A stretch of DNA of 64,000 nucleotides from Bellilinea sp040754815 (lineage in GTDB: Bacteria; Chloroflexota; Anaerolineae; Anaerolineales; Anaerolineaceae): contig JBFMBX010000012.1 in NCBI GenBank assembly GCA_040754815.1, positions 3,949-67,948 on the forward strand, read 5' to 3'. A program made the translations under genes and the position numbers. Shown one piece after another: positions 1 to 7,874 of the stretch. The notes under the pieces were generated by a model. That model was not told the DNA's origin. It made no database searches and was given only the letters and a program-made list of their open reading frames with translations. Numbering within the stretch: the first letter of the stretch is position 1; the number at the start of each line of letters is the position of its first letter.

Positions 1-669
1 GGCCGCCAGCTGGCCGCCGATCTGCTCGTCCAGCGAGTGACTCCATTCCAGCGGCAAGCCTTCTTCCATAAATTGGTGCAATTTTTCGGGGGGAAGATGA
101 GTCAGGTCGGCATAGGGCAGTTTGTTCCTCACCACCAGCCGGCCCCGATCCAGTTCGTCAAAGTCGAACAGATAGAGCAGGGGGTTGTTGAAACCGGCCA
201 GCAGCACCCCGCCGCGGCGCAGCACCCGGTAAGCCTCGCGCCAGACCGGCAGGATATCCGGGACAAAGATGTTGGAGACCGGATGCACGATCAGGTCGAA
301 GGCAGCATCCTCAAAAACGGACAGGTCGCGCATGTCGCCTTCCACCAGCCGCAGCTCCAACCCTTCGCGCTCGGCCACCAGTTGATCCTGGGCCAGTTGG
401 GCGGGGGAATTATCCAGCACAGTCACCGTTGCGCCGCAGGCCGCTAGCAGCGGCCCCTGCTGCCCGCCGCCGGAAGCCAGACACAGCACATCGGCGCCTG
501 CCAGCGGGGGGAACCACTCTGCCGGTACAAAGCGGGTGGGGGTGAGTAAAATCCGCAGGTTGCCGCGTCGTGCCTCGGCCACCTCTTCACTGCTCACCGG
601 CACCGTCCACGGGTTCTGCCGGGCAACCTGCCGGTTCCATGCCTCGCGGTTATAGGCGCGAATATCCAA
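1..669 (-). CDS. Class I SAM-dependent methyltransferase (3' end cut by window edge)
   Basis: Reading leftward from 669, 223 codons stay open to the window edge, so the C-terminus is missing. The start is TTG at 669, chosen because a perfect GGAGGT lies 6 bases upstream. The motif I region reads VLCLASGGGQQGPLLAACG, followed by VTVLDNS (acidic end of strand 2) and VEGDMRDL, the usual order for a Rossmann-fold methyltransferase acting on a small molecule. The later segment YRVLRRGGVLLAGF matches motif post-III. The substrate cannot be told from sequence. It follows the two-component genes on the same strand after about 55 bases, so co-transcription is possible but not shown. Confidence 0.85.
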   Translation of the reverse strand, partial: MDIRAYNREAWNRQVARQNPWTVPVSSEEVAEARRGNLRILLTPTRFVPAEWFPPLAGADVLCLASGGGQQGPLLAACGATVTVLDNSPAQLAQDQLVAEREGLELRLVEGDMRDLSVFEDAAFDLIVHPVSNIFVPDILPVWREAYRVLRRGGVLLAGFNNPLLYLFDFDELDRGRLVVRNKLPYADLTHLPPEKLHQFMEEGLPLEWSHSLDEQIGGQLAA

Positions 670-725
670 AAGTTCACCTCCGAATGAATGGGAATCCTGC
701 CGGACTTAACCGGCAGGGTATAATT

Positions 726-1409
726 TTACCCCCCTTCCAGCCGGTAGCCGTAACCGCGTACCGTGACGATGTAGCGCGGTTCGTCCGGCTGTGGCTCAAC
801 TTTCTTACGCAGCAGAAAGATATAACGCCGCACGGTGGTGGTGTTTTCCTGCCGGTAGGCGCCCCACACCTCCCGCACCAGGTCGGTTTCGGCAACGGCT
901 TTGCCGGCATTGCGCGCCAGCACTTCCATCAGGCGGAACTCGGTCGGCGTCAACGCCAGCGGCTGACCCTCACGCCGCACCTCGCGGCGGTCCAGATCCA
1001 CTTCCAGATCGCCGATTTGCAGCACGTTTCGCTCGGTGAGCGGCTTGTGACGGGCACGGTTCAGTACGGCCTGAATGCGCGCGTTCAACTCGGCAAAACT
1101 GAACGGCTTGGTCAGGTAGTCATCTACCCCCAGACCAAAACCGCGCAGTTTGTCGGCCTCGGAACTCTTGGCAGTCAGCAGAATGATGGGAACATCGGAC
1201 ATCTCCCGCAGGCGCGCGGTCACCTCCCAGCCGTCCATGCCGGGCATCATCACATCCAGCACCACCAGATCGGGATGTTCGCGGTAGGCCAGCCGCAGCG
1301 CTTCGTTGCCGTTGGCCGCCGCAATGACGGTGTACTTTTCTTCACGCAAAAAATCCTGCAAAAAACGCAACAGGGTCGGATCGTCATCTACCACCAGAAT
1401 CTTGGTCAT
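726..1409 (-). CDS. OmpR/PhoB-family response regulator
   Basis: This 227-residue protein has an N-terminal receiver domain (about 1-120) with the acidic pocket VVDDD, the phospho-acceptor Asp52 in LVVLDVMMPGMDGWE and the conserved Lys in LTKPF. A C-terminal winged-helix DNA-binding domain (about 130-225) carries LALTPTEFRLMEVLARN and VRGYGYRLE, typical of the OmpR/PhoB class. It is the output partner of the histidine kinase encoded just upstream. The two genes overlap by four bases (ATGA), so they are translationally coupled. Target genes are unknown. Confidence 0.95.
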   Translation of the reverse strand: MTKILVVDDDPTLLRFLQDFLREEKYTVIAAANGNEALRLAYREHPDLVVLDVMMPGMDGWEVTARLREMSDVPIILLTAKSSEADKLRGFGLGVDDYLTKPFSFAELNARIQAVLNRARHKPLTERNVLQIGDLEVDLDRREVRREGQPLALTPTEFRLMEVLARNAGKAVAETDLVREVWGAYRQENTTTVRRYIFLLRKKVEPQPDEPRYIVTVRGYGYRLEGG

Positions 1410-3640
1410 CTTTCCTGTCCCTCCTCTTGCGCCGGGCCTTCCGGCTCGTTCATCTCCACCAGCGGCAGCCAGCAGGTAAAACAGGCCCCGCCCTGCGGGT
1501 GATTTTCGGCGGCCACCTCACCCTGCATGGCTTCGATCAGCCTTCGCACGATGTATAAACCCAGTCCATGGCCGTATATGGTGCGGTTATCCTGACTGTC
1601 GTGGCGGTAGAACTGCTCAAAAAGATGCGGCAGTGCATCCGGCGGCAGGCCTGCGCCGTGATCGCGCACTTTCAGCCACAACCGGCCGTTTTCCGCGCCG
1701 GCAGAAACCTCAATCTCCCCCTGCGGAGCATATTTGAAGGCATTATCGAGCAGGTGAAAGAGGACGCTGGTGAGCGCCTGTTCGTCGGCCAGTACTGCCG
1801 GGCAATCCTGCGGCAGCAGCCAGCGCACCCGTTCGGCATCCGGCAGGTGGGCAATCTGATTTTGCAGAGCGGTAAAAATCCGGCTGACCGGCAGCGGCGC
1901 CGGGTAAAGCGGCAGTTTACCGGCATCCAGTGCCGAAAGGTCAAGGATGGTTTCCACAAAATGAGTCAGGCGTTCGATTTCCGCCTGCACCAGAGAGAGA
2001 ATCTGACTGCTGCGGCCGGAAAGCGGGCGGGTGCCGTACATCAGCAATTCGATGCCGCTCTTGATGTTGGTCAGCGGGGCGCGCAGTTCGTGAGAAACCA
2101 GCGAAACAAAATCGGACTTGAGGCGGTCAAGCTCGCGCAGCAGGCGGTTTTGCGCCTCCAGCTGCTGGTAGGCGTGGCTCAGGTCGGCGGTCTTTTCGGC
2201 AACGCGCTGTTCCAGTTCACGGTTAAGCCGTTCCAGTTCGGCGCGGTCGGCGGCAATGCGCTCGTAAGCAGCCTGCAAGGCCGCCTGCTGGCGTTTTTGC
2301 AGGCTCAGGTCGTGAGCGGTGCCGGCAATCATCCAGCGCCGGCTGCTGGATGAAATGACCGGCCGCAGGGACAGGAAGACCGGCAGACGCTCGCCATCGC
2401 GCCGCCGCAACAGCGTTTCGCCCGACCAGCCCTGCGCTTCGCCGTTATGTTCGCTCTTTGCCAGATCCGGCCAGGTATAGGCACCGGGGGGGTCGGGCAG
2501 CAGGTCTGCCAGTGTGCGGGTAATCAATTCGGCCTCGCTGTAACCGCTGGCCATGGAAAGCGCCGGGTTGACCAGCGTCAGCCGTCCGTTTTCATCGCAA
2601 ATAAAGGCCGGTTCGGCCACACTTTTAACCAGCCCGGCGTACTGCTCATACTCCACCTCGCCGGTCACCAGCCCCTGCCGGGCGATTAATCCCAGCGCCA
2701 GCAGAACCGTCACCCCCACCACCGGCTGGTTGAACTGACGGGAGATTTGCCATTCCAGCAGTACGAACCAGCCCAAAACCAGTACCGCCAGAATGGGCAG
2801 TAAATTCTGCAGGCGCACCAGAGCGCCTTGCAGCCAGCCTCTGCCCGGCAGGCGGCGCACAGCGGCGGGGGAAAGGACGGCGACGGCAAACGGCGTTTGC
2901 AGCAGTGCCGCCAGCCACAGGGCATCACCCACCGCCCAGCCCAAATCGGTGGCGGCGCCGATTTGATAACTGCCCTGCCGCAAGGCGGTGGCGTACAAGA
3001 GATCGGTCAGCGTATAAATCACCAGCCCGGCCGTCAGCCAGCCAAACGGCAGAGTGCTGCGGCGGGCATCGCTGAGCAGGATGAGATCAACCACCAGCAG
3101 CAGCAGGGCCAGATCGGCCAGCGGATATAAAACACCCAGCGGGTTGCCGTTCGCTGGCGGTGCGTTCAGTGCCGGCTGAATGACCAGCAGGAAGATCAGG
3201 GTGAAGGATGCCAGTGAGGTCAGCGCAATATCCAGCCAGCGCCTCATGCGGCTGCCGGAAGAAGGCTGCGGGCGCGGCAGATTGATCAGGCCGGCCACAA
3301 TCAGCAAAGCCCCCGGCAGATAAAGGAGATCGCACACATTGGGGCGCAGTAAGAAATCCGGCTGAAGCGCCAGCATGACCATGCGCAGCAGATCATTGAA
3401 CGCCCAAATGCCCAGCCCCAAGGCCAGCAGGCGATAAGCGCGGCGCGCTGGCGGTTGAACCACACCGTACAGCCAGCCGGCCGTTCCCGCCGCCGAAGCG
3501 CCGGCAATCACAATGGATAAACTGCCCACCCAGTAACGCTCCCACGGGTCGGTGGAACCCCACAACAGCCAGCCGGCATAAAGGGTCAACAGCAGGCCGA
3601 CTGCCAGCGGAAAGCGCAAACGCTGGAGAGTTTGGGTCAT
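1406..3640 (-). CDS. Membrane sensor histidine kinase (multi-TM, PAS, HisKA, HATPase)
   Basis: This is a 744-residue sensor kinase from the ATG at 3640. A longer in-frame start at 3709 exists but adds an unlikely leader. About eight hydrophobic segments fill residues 1-310. A PAS domain follows (ICDENGRLTLVNPALSMASGYSEAE), then a coiled coil (roughly 470-520), a HisKA domain with the phospho-acceptor His in LVSHELRAPLTNIKSG, and a HATPase_c domain with N-box LLDNAFKYAP and G-boxes DHGAGLPP and GHGLGLYIV. It should phosphorylate the OmpR-type regulator whose gene overlaps its stop codon. The signal sensed by the membrane region is unknown. The start has no Shine-Dalgarno sequence but has a -10 box six bases upstream. 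Confidence 0.92.
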   Translation of the reverse strand: MTQTLQRLRFPLAVGLLLTLYAGWLLWGSTDPWERYWVGSLSIVIAGASAAGTAGWLYGVVQPPARRAYRLLALGLGIWAFNDLLRMVMLALQPDFLLRPNVCDLLYLPGALLIVAGLINLPRPQPSSGSRMRRWLDIALTSLASFTLIFLLVIQPALNAPPANGNPLGVLYPLADLALLLLVVDLILLSDARRSTLPFGWLTAGLVIYTLTDLLYATALRQGSYQIGAATDLGWAVGDALWLAALLQTPFAVAVLSPAAVRRLPGRGWLQGALVRLQNLLPILAVLVLGWFVLLEWQISRQFNQPVVGVTVLLALGLIARQGLVTGEVEYEQYAGLVKSVAEPAFICDENGRLTLVNPALSMASGYSEAELITRTLADLLPDPPGAYTWPDLAKSEHNGEAQGWSGETLLRRRDGERLPVFLSLRPVISSSSRRWMIAGTAHDLSLQKRQQAALQAAYERIAADRAELERLNRELEQRVAEKTADLSHAYQQLEAQNRLLRELDRLKSDFVSLVSHELRAPLTNIKSGIELLMYGTRPLSGRSSQILSLVQAEIERLTHFVETILDLSALDAGKLPLYPAPLPVSRIFTALQNQIAHLPDAERVRWLLPQDCPAVLADEQALTSVLFHLLDNAFKYAPQGEIEVSAGAENGRLWLKVRDHGAGLPPDALPHLFEQFYRHDSQDNRTIYGHGLGLYIVRRLIEAMQGEVAAENHPQGGACFTCWLPLVEMNEPEGPAQEEGQER

Positions 3641-3646
3641 GTTTGT

Positions 3647-3675
3647 ATTGTAGCAAGGCAGGCAGGCCGGTGCAA
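3647..3675 (-). promoter_or_regulatory. Leaderless-type promoter of the histidine kinase gene
   Basis: On the minus strand TTGCAC (3670-3675) is followed after 17 bases by TACAAT (3647-3652), and the ATG begins six bases later. Transcription should start at or next to the start codon. No Shine-Dalgarno sequence is present. Confidence 0.6.
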
Positions 3676-3734
3676 GCCACCCTCTTCTTAAATTGAACCG
3701 AAAAACCAACTTACGGATTTTGTTGTGGAAGGGG

Positions 3735-3763
3735 TTGACAGGGAATAAGAATCAAATTATACT
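3735..3763 (+). promoter_or_regulatory. Sigma-70-type promoter of the TetR operon
   Basis: A consensus TTGACA (3735-3740) is followed by exactly 17 bases and TATACT (3758-3763). It drives the TetR gene at 3809 and, by gene spacing, the oxidoreductase and membrane-protein genes behind it. Confidence 0.8.
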
Positions 3764-3782
3764 GAGTGAGTAGTCAGTCAGT
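3761..3782 (+). promoter_or_regulatory. TetR-type operator overlapping the -10 box
   Basis: The 22-base segment from ACTGAGTGAGT to AGTCAGTCAGT is an imperfect palindrome: nine of eleven arm positions pair. It covers the end of the -10 box and the expected transcription start. Position and symmetry suit autorepression by the adjacent TetR protein, with release by an unknown ligand. Confidence 0.65.
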
Positions 3783-3808
3783 ATTAATCGAAAGGAATAA
3801 ACCCTTTA

Positions 3809-4414
3809 ATGAGGCGTACCCCTGCCCTCGAAAAAAGAGCAACGATCCTGAAAGCAGCCCTGCATTTATTTGCCAGACAAGGCGTGACCAATACATCCAC
3901 TGCGGAAATTGCCAGAGAAGCAAACATTGCTGCCGGCACTTTATTCTTGTACTTCCCCACCAAACAGGATCTGCTCGACCAGCTGGCCATCCAGATTGGC
4001 AAAGAACAATCCGAATATATCCGTTCGATGCTCAATCCCTACCTTTCCTGCGAGGAAACTTTTTACATCATCTGGCGTGGCACCATTGAGTGGTTCATCG
4101 AACACATGCCCGCCTTCCAGTACCTTCAACAGGTGAGAGATACCGGTCTGATTTCCGAAGCCGCCGTTTTAGAATCGAGCAGTTTCTTCGATTATTACTA
4201 CAACGCGATCCAAAAAGGTCTCGCCGAAGGTTGTATCAAACCATATTCCCTTGGGCTGATTGGAGATATCCTTTATCAGGATATTGTGGCCGTCATTAAC
4301 CACATCAAAAGGCAGCCGGCATTTGAGGGGTATGAAGAAATCGTGCGCCAGGGATTTGAAATTTTTTGGAAGGGCATAAAAACCGATTCCCCTCGCCTGC
4401 TGAAAGAAGAATGA
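3809..4414 (+). CDS. TetR/AcrR-family transcriptional repressor
   Basis: The protein has 201 residues. The N-terminal helix-turn-helix (about 8-55) reads ILKAALHLFARQGVTNTST, then IAREANIAAGTLFLYFPTK, the canonical TetR signature. The C-terminal ligand-binding half is aromatic-rich (for example FFDYYYNAI) and not diagnostic. AAAGGAA lies upstream of the ATG. The gene sits behind a consensus promoter whose -10 overlaps a palindrome, and its stop is separated by one base from the oxidoreductase gene, so it probably represses its own operon. The inducer is unknown. Confidence 0.92.
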   Translation: MRRTPALEKRATILKAALHLFARQGVTNTSTAEIAREANIAAGTLFLYFPTKQDLLDQLAIQIGKEQSEYIRSMLNPYLSCEETFYIIWRGTIEWFIEHMPAFQYLQQVRDTGLISEAAVLESSSFFDYYYNAIQKGLAEGCIKPYSLGLIGDILYQDIVAVINHIKRQPAFEGYEEIVRQGFEIFWKGIKTDSPRLLKEE

Positions 4415-4415
4415 A

Positions 4416-5435
4416 ATGAGATACAAAAGTGTAGTTGTCACCCGACACGGCGGGCCCGAGGTGCTGGCCATCGCCGAGAACGATCTGCGCCAGCCGGCGG
4501 CCGGTGAAGTGCGCATCCGCACGCTGGCGGCAGCGGTGAGCAGGCCCGATATCACCGTTCGTACCGGTGAGGCATTATATACCGGCACACCGCTGGGACA
4601 GAAAATTCCCTTCGTGCCCGGTTATGCCATTGTGGGTATTGTGGATGCCATCGGAGAGGGCGTGCACGAATTTGCGCTTGGCGATCAGGTGGGGGCGTTG
4701 ACTGTGGTTGGTGGTTACAGTGAGTACGTTTACTGGAAGAGCGCCCGCTTAATTGCCGTTCCGAACCGACTCAATCCTGTTGAAGTTGTCCCCCTCATTT
4801 TGAATTATCTGGTGGCTTATCAGACCCTTCATCGCTTTGCCGCGGTCAAAGCGGATGAGCGGGTATTGTTGATTGGCGCCAGTGGTGGAATTGGAACTGC
4901 GCTCTTACAACTGGGGCAGCTTGCCCGACTGAAAATGTACGCGCTTGCTTCGCAGAACAAGCACGCCATCCTTGCCCGGTATGGGGCCATACCCATGGAT
5001 TACCACACACAGGATTTTGTAGAAGTCGTCCACCGCGCCGAACCGGATGGCCTTCATGCAGTCATCAGCGGAATGACCCGCATGGACTACATCCGGAGAG
5101 GGATATCGGTGTTGCGACGCGGCGGCCGGCTGGTGAGTTTTGGTGAGCCGGATAGTTTCTCAACGCTTTTTCAGGTCTTGAGGACCATGTTGAGTCCCAA
5201 TCTGTTGCTCAGCGGCAAGCGGTTAAAGTTATACGGTACCTCCACTTACTTTTTAGGAAATCAAAAGCCCTATCTGGAAGATTGGGCGACCCTCTTGAAA
5301 CTGCTGGAAGAGGGCAAAATCCGGCCTATCATCGAAAAAACTTACCCGCTTCTGGAAGCGGCTCAGGCGAATGCTTTACTGGAAAGCGGTCAGGTAACCG
5401 GCAATGTGGTGCTGGTAGCCCCAGAACTGTTGTGA
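4416..5435 (+). CDS. Zinc-independent MDR-family NAD(P)H:quinone oxidoreductase-like protein
   Basis: This 339-residue protein belongs to the medium-chain dehydrogenase/reductase superfamily. The GroES-like N-terminal domain starts VVVTRHGGPEVLAI and contains PFVPGYAIVGIVDAIGEGV. The Rossmann domain has the nucleotide-binding loop VLLIGASGGIGTALLQL (about 150-166). The zinc ligands of true alcohol dehydrogenases are not evident, which fits the quinone oxidoreductase or enoyl-reductase branch. It starts one base after the TetR stop codon, so it is probably the main regulated function of that operon, perhaps detoxifying an electrophile or quinone. The exact substrate is unknown. Confidence 0.88.
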   Translation: MRYKSVVVTRHGGPEVLAIAENDLRQPAAGEVRIRTLAAAVSRPDITVRTGEALYTGTPLGQKIPFVPGYAIVGIVDAIGEGVHEFALGDQVGALTVVGGYSEYVYWKSARLIAVPNRLNPVEVVPLILNYLVAYQTLHRFAAVKADERVLLIGASGGIGTALLQLGQLARLKMYALASQNKHAILARYGAIPMDYHTQDFVEVVHRAEPDGLHAVISGMTRMDYIRRGISVLRRGGRLVSFGEPDSFSTLFQVLRTMLSPNLLLSGKRLKLYGTSTYFLGNQKPYLEDWATLLKLLEEGKIRPIIEKTYPLLEAAQANALLESGQVTGNVVLVAPELL

Positions 5436-5475
5436 ATTTTCAACCCAAACCACACAAATTCGAGGTAATGAAAAA

Positions 5476-5844
5476 ATGAATACAACCTTTGTGAAAATCG
5501 GCTTGTTGGTGTTATCGTTTGTGGTTATTTTTACGCTGGGTTTCTTACTGAGCCGTTCAGGCAAACCTTACAATCTGATCGTTTTCACCATTCACAAACT
5601 GGTATCGGTGGGTGTGTTTGGTTTCATGGGTGTAACGGTGTATAAGACCCAGCGCATTAACCCACTGGATTCGGCGCAAGTCTGGATGGTAGTCGTTACA
5701 GCCATTATTTTTGTGGCTGCGATTGTGACGGGAGGCTTGCTGAGCAGCGACCTTGCGCTACCCAAAATTGTGCAAAAACTTCATCATATTCTGCCCTACC
5801 TCGTGCTTCTTTCAAATGCAATTCTTTTTATATCATTGGGATAG
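5476..5844 (+). CDS. Small four-helix integral membrane protein
   Basis: This 122-residue protein is almost entirely four hydrophobic helices (about 5-25, 35-55, 68-90 and 100-120) with short charged loops. I do not recognise the family. GAGGT lies about ten bases upstream of the ATG. It is the third gene after the TetR promoter, 40 bases behind the oxidoreductase, so it is probably part of the same response. A two-codon ORF (ATG AAA AAA TGA) overlaps the start region and is probably incidental. Confidence 0.75.
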   Translation: MNTTFVKIGLLVLSFVVIFTLGFLLSRSGKPYNLIVFTIHKLVSVGVFGFMGVTVYKTQRINPLDSAQVWMVVVTAIIFVAAIVTGGLLSSDLALPKIVQKLHHILPYLVLLSNAILFISLG

Positions 5845-5949
5845 ATTCAAATTGACGACAGGAATCAACCCCCTGAACGGGCTTAAGGCAATGATCCTCT
5901 TCGTTGAGGTATTCAACCGGTTATCCTGTTACATCCTGTCATATCATCC

Positions 5950-5978
5950 TTGACTTTTCAACCGGTTTATGCCATACT
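5950..5978 (+). promoter_or_regulatory. Promoter of the small structured transcription unit upstream of surE
   Basis: TTGACT (5950-5955) is followed by 17 bases and CATACT (5973-5978). Transcription would start near 5985, just before a GGTGG/CCACC hairpin (5993-5997 with 6004-6008). Confidence 0.6.
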
Positions 5979-6049
5979 CAAAACACATTCACGGTGGCTC
6001 GCACCACCTCAACAGTCGCCATCCTAACGAAGAGGAGGTGATGCTGAAA

Positions 6050-6106
6050 ATGGCAGATAGTAGTAGTAAGCGTATGGCTGCGGCATCCCTCCTCGGTTCC
6101 CGATAA
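6050..6106 (+). CDS. Small ORF, 18 residues, strong ribosome binding site
   Basis: ATG at 6050 opens an 18-residue peptide, MADSSSKRMAAASLLGSR, ending in TAA. An in-frame ATG at 6041 would add three residues but lies too close to the SD. The SD is the strongest in the window and nothing else in range uses it. Three consecutive AGT serine codons follow the start, and the stop codon lies inside the loop of a 10-bp hairpin. It could be a leader peptide sensing translation or a short functional peptide. I recognise no homologue. Confidence 0.45.
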   Translation: MADSSSKRMAAASLLGSR

Positions 6107-6133
6107 AGGTTGCCGCAGCCAAAGAAAGGCAGA

Positions 6134-6153
6134 AACCGCCCGCAAGGGCGGTT
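6134..6153 (+). terminator. Terminator-like hairpin before surE
   Basis: AACCGCCC and GGGCGGTT form a perfect 8-bp stem closed by a GCAA tetraloop. The following CTCTGTTTC is only moderately T-rich, so termination may be partial. It separates the small ORF unit from surE. Confidence 0.5.
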
Positions 6154-6179
6154 CTCTGTTTCAGTTGGGCATCTTATAG

Positions 6180-6185
6180 TAAAAT
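6180..6185 (+). promoter_or_regulatory. Leaderless-type -10 box of surE
   Basis: TAAAAT ends seven bases before the surE ATG at 6193. There is no Shine-Dalgarno sequence and no convincing -35 box. Confidence 0.5.
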
Positions 6186-6192
6186 CCCTTCC

Positions 6193-7008
6193 ATGAGCAA
6201 TCCTCGCAAACAAATTTTACTGACCAATGACGACGGCATTGAATCACCCGGTTTGTGGGCCGCCGCCGAGGCACTGGCGCGGCTGGGCTTTGTGACCGTC
6301 GCCGCCCCGCGCGATCAGTACAGCGGCGCCGGGCGCAGCCACCCCCTGCAGGCCGACGGCATCATCACACCCCGCTCGCTGCAAATCGGCCGCCAGATGT
6401 GGACGGCCTACGCCATCGGCGGTTCGCCCGCCCAAACGGTGATGTTTGCCATTCTCGACCTGATGCCGGTGAAGCCCGATCTGGTGGTTTCCGGCATTAA
6501 TTACGGAGAAAATGTGGGCAGCGGCATCACCGTTTCCGGTACGCTGGGCGCAGCCTTCGAGGCTGCCAGTTTTGGCATTCCGGCGCTGGCGGTCTCCCTC
6601 GAACTGCCCAGCGGCGAATACTACTCCCATTCCCGCGAGGTGGATTTTTCTGCCGCGGCTTACTTTACCGCCTATTTTGCCGAAAAACTGCTCAGCCTGC
6701 CCCCCCAGCCGGATGTGGACGTGCTCAAAGTGGAGGTGCCGGCTTCTGCCACGCCGCAGACGCCCTGGCGCGTCACCCGTCAGAGCCGCCAGCGTTACTT
6801 CTTCCCCGTTTCAAGGCGCAAAGACGGGCTGGAAAGCCCGGCGGACGTGGATTTCATCATCCGGGTGGAGCCGGAGGAAATTGAGCCGGACAGCGATGTT
6901 TTCGTCATGCGGTTGAAAAAACAGGTGGCGGTTACCCCCCTCAGTCTGGATATGACCTCGCGCCTGCCGCTGGATGAACTGGAACAAACTCTGCGCGGCA
7001 GGGAATGA
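6193..7008 (+). CDS. surE: 5'/3'-nucleotidase SurE
   Basis: This 271-residue protein has the SurE signature from its N-terminus: ILLTNDDGIESPGLWA supplies the metal-binding Asp-Asp pair, AAPRDQYSGAGRSHPL follows, and VSGINYGENVGSGITVSGT completes the active site. The family dephosphorylates nucleoside monophosphates and is a stationary-phase/survival factor. It is convergent with an 85-residue gene 15 bases beyond its stop. A -10 box lies seven bases before the ATG, predicting a leaderless transcript. It is slightly longer than typical SurE (about 250 residues). Confidence 0.95.
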   Translation: MSNPRKQILLTNDDGIESPGLWAAAEALARLGFVTVAAPRDQYSGAGRSHPLQADGIITPRSLQIGRQMWTAYAIGGSPAQTVMFAILDLMPVKPDLVVSGINYGENVGSGITVSGTLGAAFEAASFGIPALAVSLELPSGEYYSHSREVDFSAAAYFTAYFAEKLLSLPPQPDVDVLKVEVPASATPQTPWRVTRQSRQRYFFPVSRRKDGLESPADVDFIIRVEPEEIEPDSDVFVMRLKKQVAVTPLSLDMTSRLPLDELEQTLRGRE

Positions 7009-7023
7009 ACCTGCCGGCAAACT

Positions 7024-7281
7024 TCAATCCAGCGGATTGCGCCGCCGTTCGGGCAGACTGCCCAGAAACACCTGTGCGGCATCGTAATCCAGCACCTGAC
7101 CGGTGCGTTTCAGCCACGCCAGTTCGTCATCCCCAATCGCACGGCTGCCGATTAAATCAACCGATTCGATAAACTGGCCGCTGGCAAGGTCCTGAAAGAT
7201 ATTGTCTCCCCAATCCACCACCACACGGCCGTCTTTCAGCACCAGCAACCAGCCCCGGTTGAGGGTTAACCCTTGCGGCAC
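7024..7281 (-). CDS. Hypothetical 85-residue protein next to an Rrf2 regulator
   Basis: A GTG start at 7281 is preceded by GGGGGT. The 85-residue soluble protein (LVLKDGRVVVDWGDNIFQD, then QFIESVDLIGSRAIGDDE) has no motif I recognise. It lies 27 bases behind the Rrf2 gene on the same strand, so it is very likely co-transcribed and may work with or be controlled by that sensor. It has no cysteines, so it is not itself an Fe-S protein. Confidence 0.65.
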   Translation of the reverse strand: MPQGLTLNRGWLLVLKDGRVVVDWGDNIFQDLASGQFIESVDLIGSRAIGDDELAWLKRTGQVLDYDAAQVFLGSLPERRRNPLD

Positions 7282-7308
7282 AGCACTACCCCCGGCCGCT
7301 GCCCGCCG

Positions 7309-7716
7309 TCAGGCGGCGGTTTTAACGAAGGCTCCAAAGGTGGTGGTGCGCAGTTTTTCCACCAGTTCATCCTGCGCCTCGCACCACAGCGGGCGAATCG
7401 GGCAGTCCTCACCGAAGGGGCAGGCGTCTTTCGAGTAGGTGCACTCGTTCAGCGCAATCGGCCCGTCAATGGCTTCCACCACTTCCAGAATGCTGATTTC
7501 GTCGGCCGGACGCGCCAGCGTCACGCCGCCGTGCGCACCGCGGGAGGTGTGAATCAAACCCGCAATCGAAAGCTGAGAGATAATTTTCGCCAGAAAGGAA
7601 GGGGGTATGCGCTGTTCTTCGGCAATCTGACTGGTTGCGGCGCGCTGGTTGGGCGCCAGTTTGGCCAGATAGTACATGGCTCGCAGGGCGTAATCGGCCT
7701 GTCTTGTAATTTGCAT
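7309..7716 (-). CDS. Rrf2/IscR-family transcriptional regulator with Cys cluster
   Basis: This is a 135-residue winged-helix regulator. The ATG at 7716 is chosen because GAGGA precedes it; an upstream in-frame TTG adds three residues. The N-terminus, MQITRQADYALRAMYYLA, and GGVTLARPADEISILEVVEAIDG are diagnostic of Rrf2. Four cysteines near the C-terminus (ECTYSKDACPFGEDCPIRPLWC) are placed as in Fe-S-binding members such as IscR, NsrR and RirA. It probably senses redox, NO or iron-sulfur status. It is divergent from a thioesterase gene, so the 150-base spacer between them likely holds its operator; I could not define the site. Confidence 0.9.
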   Translation of the reverse strand: MQITRQADYALRAMYYLAKLAPNQRAATSQIAEEQRIPPSFLAKIISQLSIAGLIHTSRGAHGGVTLARPADEISILEVVEAIDGPIALNECTYSKDACPFGEDCPIRPLWCEAQDELVEKLRTTTFGAFVKTAA

Positions 7717-7862
7717 GGCAGTCAATCCTCAATATGCAATTTGGGTAGGAATACTCTGGTTATATGTTCAGTTTATGAAAATCCCTGTGATGGTGCAAGT
7801 GACAGAGGTCACCATTCCAGTTGACATTCTGCGCTTGCTGGACAAATTTTATACAATTCCGG

Positions 7863-7868
7863 TAAAAT
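7863..7868 (+). promoter_or_regulatory. Leaderless-type -10 box of the thioesterase gene
   Basis: TAAAAT ends six bases before the ATG at 7875. TGGACA lies 18 bases upstream as a possible -35. No Shine-Dalgarno sequence is present. Confidence 0.55.
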
Positions 7869-7874
7869 TGGCGC

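Larger units (their letters stand above)
5985..6160 (+). ncRNA. Candidate structured RNA / leader with small ORF (unidentified)
   Basis: This is a compact unit with its own promoter. In order it holds: a 5-bp hairpin (5993-6008); a near-complete anti-16S match AGAGGAGGTG (6031-6040); an 18-codon ORF (6050-6106); a perfect 10-bp inverted repeat GGCTGCGGCA / TGCCGCAGCC (6076-6085 with 6111-6120) whose loop contains CCTCCTC (6088-6094), exactly complementary to GAGGAGG of the SD (6032-6038); and a GCAA-capped 8-bp stem AACCGCCC/GGGCGGTT (6134-6153). Pairing of loop and SD would make a pseudoknot-like fold that hides the ribosome site. It does not look like 6S, SRP, RNase P or tmRNA. Confidence 0.5.

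Noticed and set aside
5985..6160. 6S RNA, tmRNA or SRP RNA
   Set aside because: No long central-bubble hairpin, no tRNA-like ends and no GGAA-capped SRP apical domain are visible.
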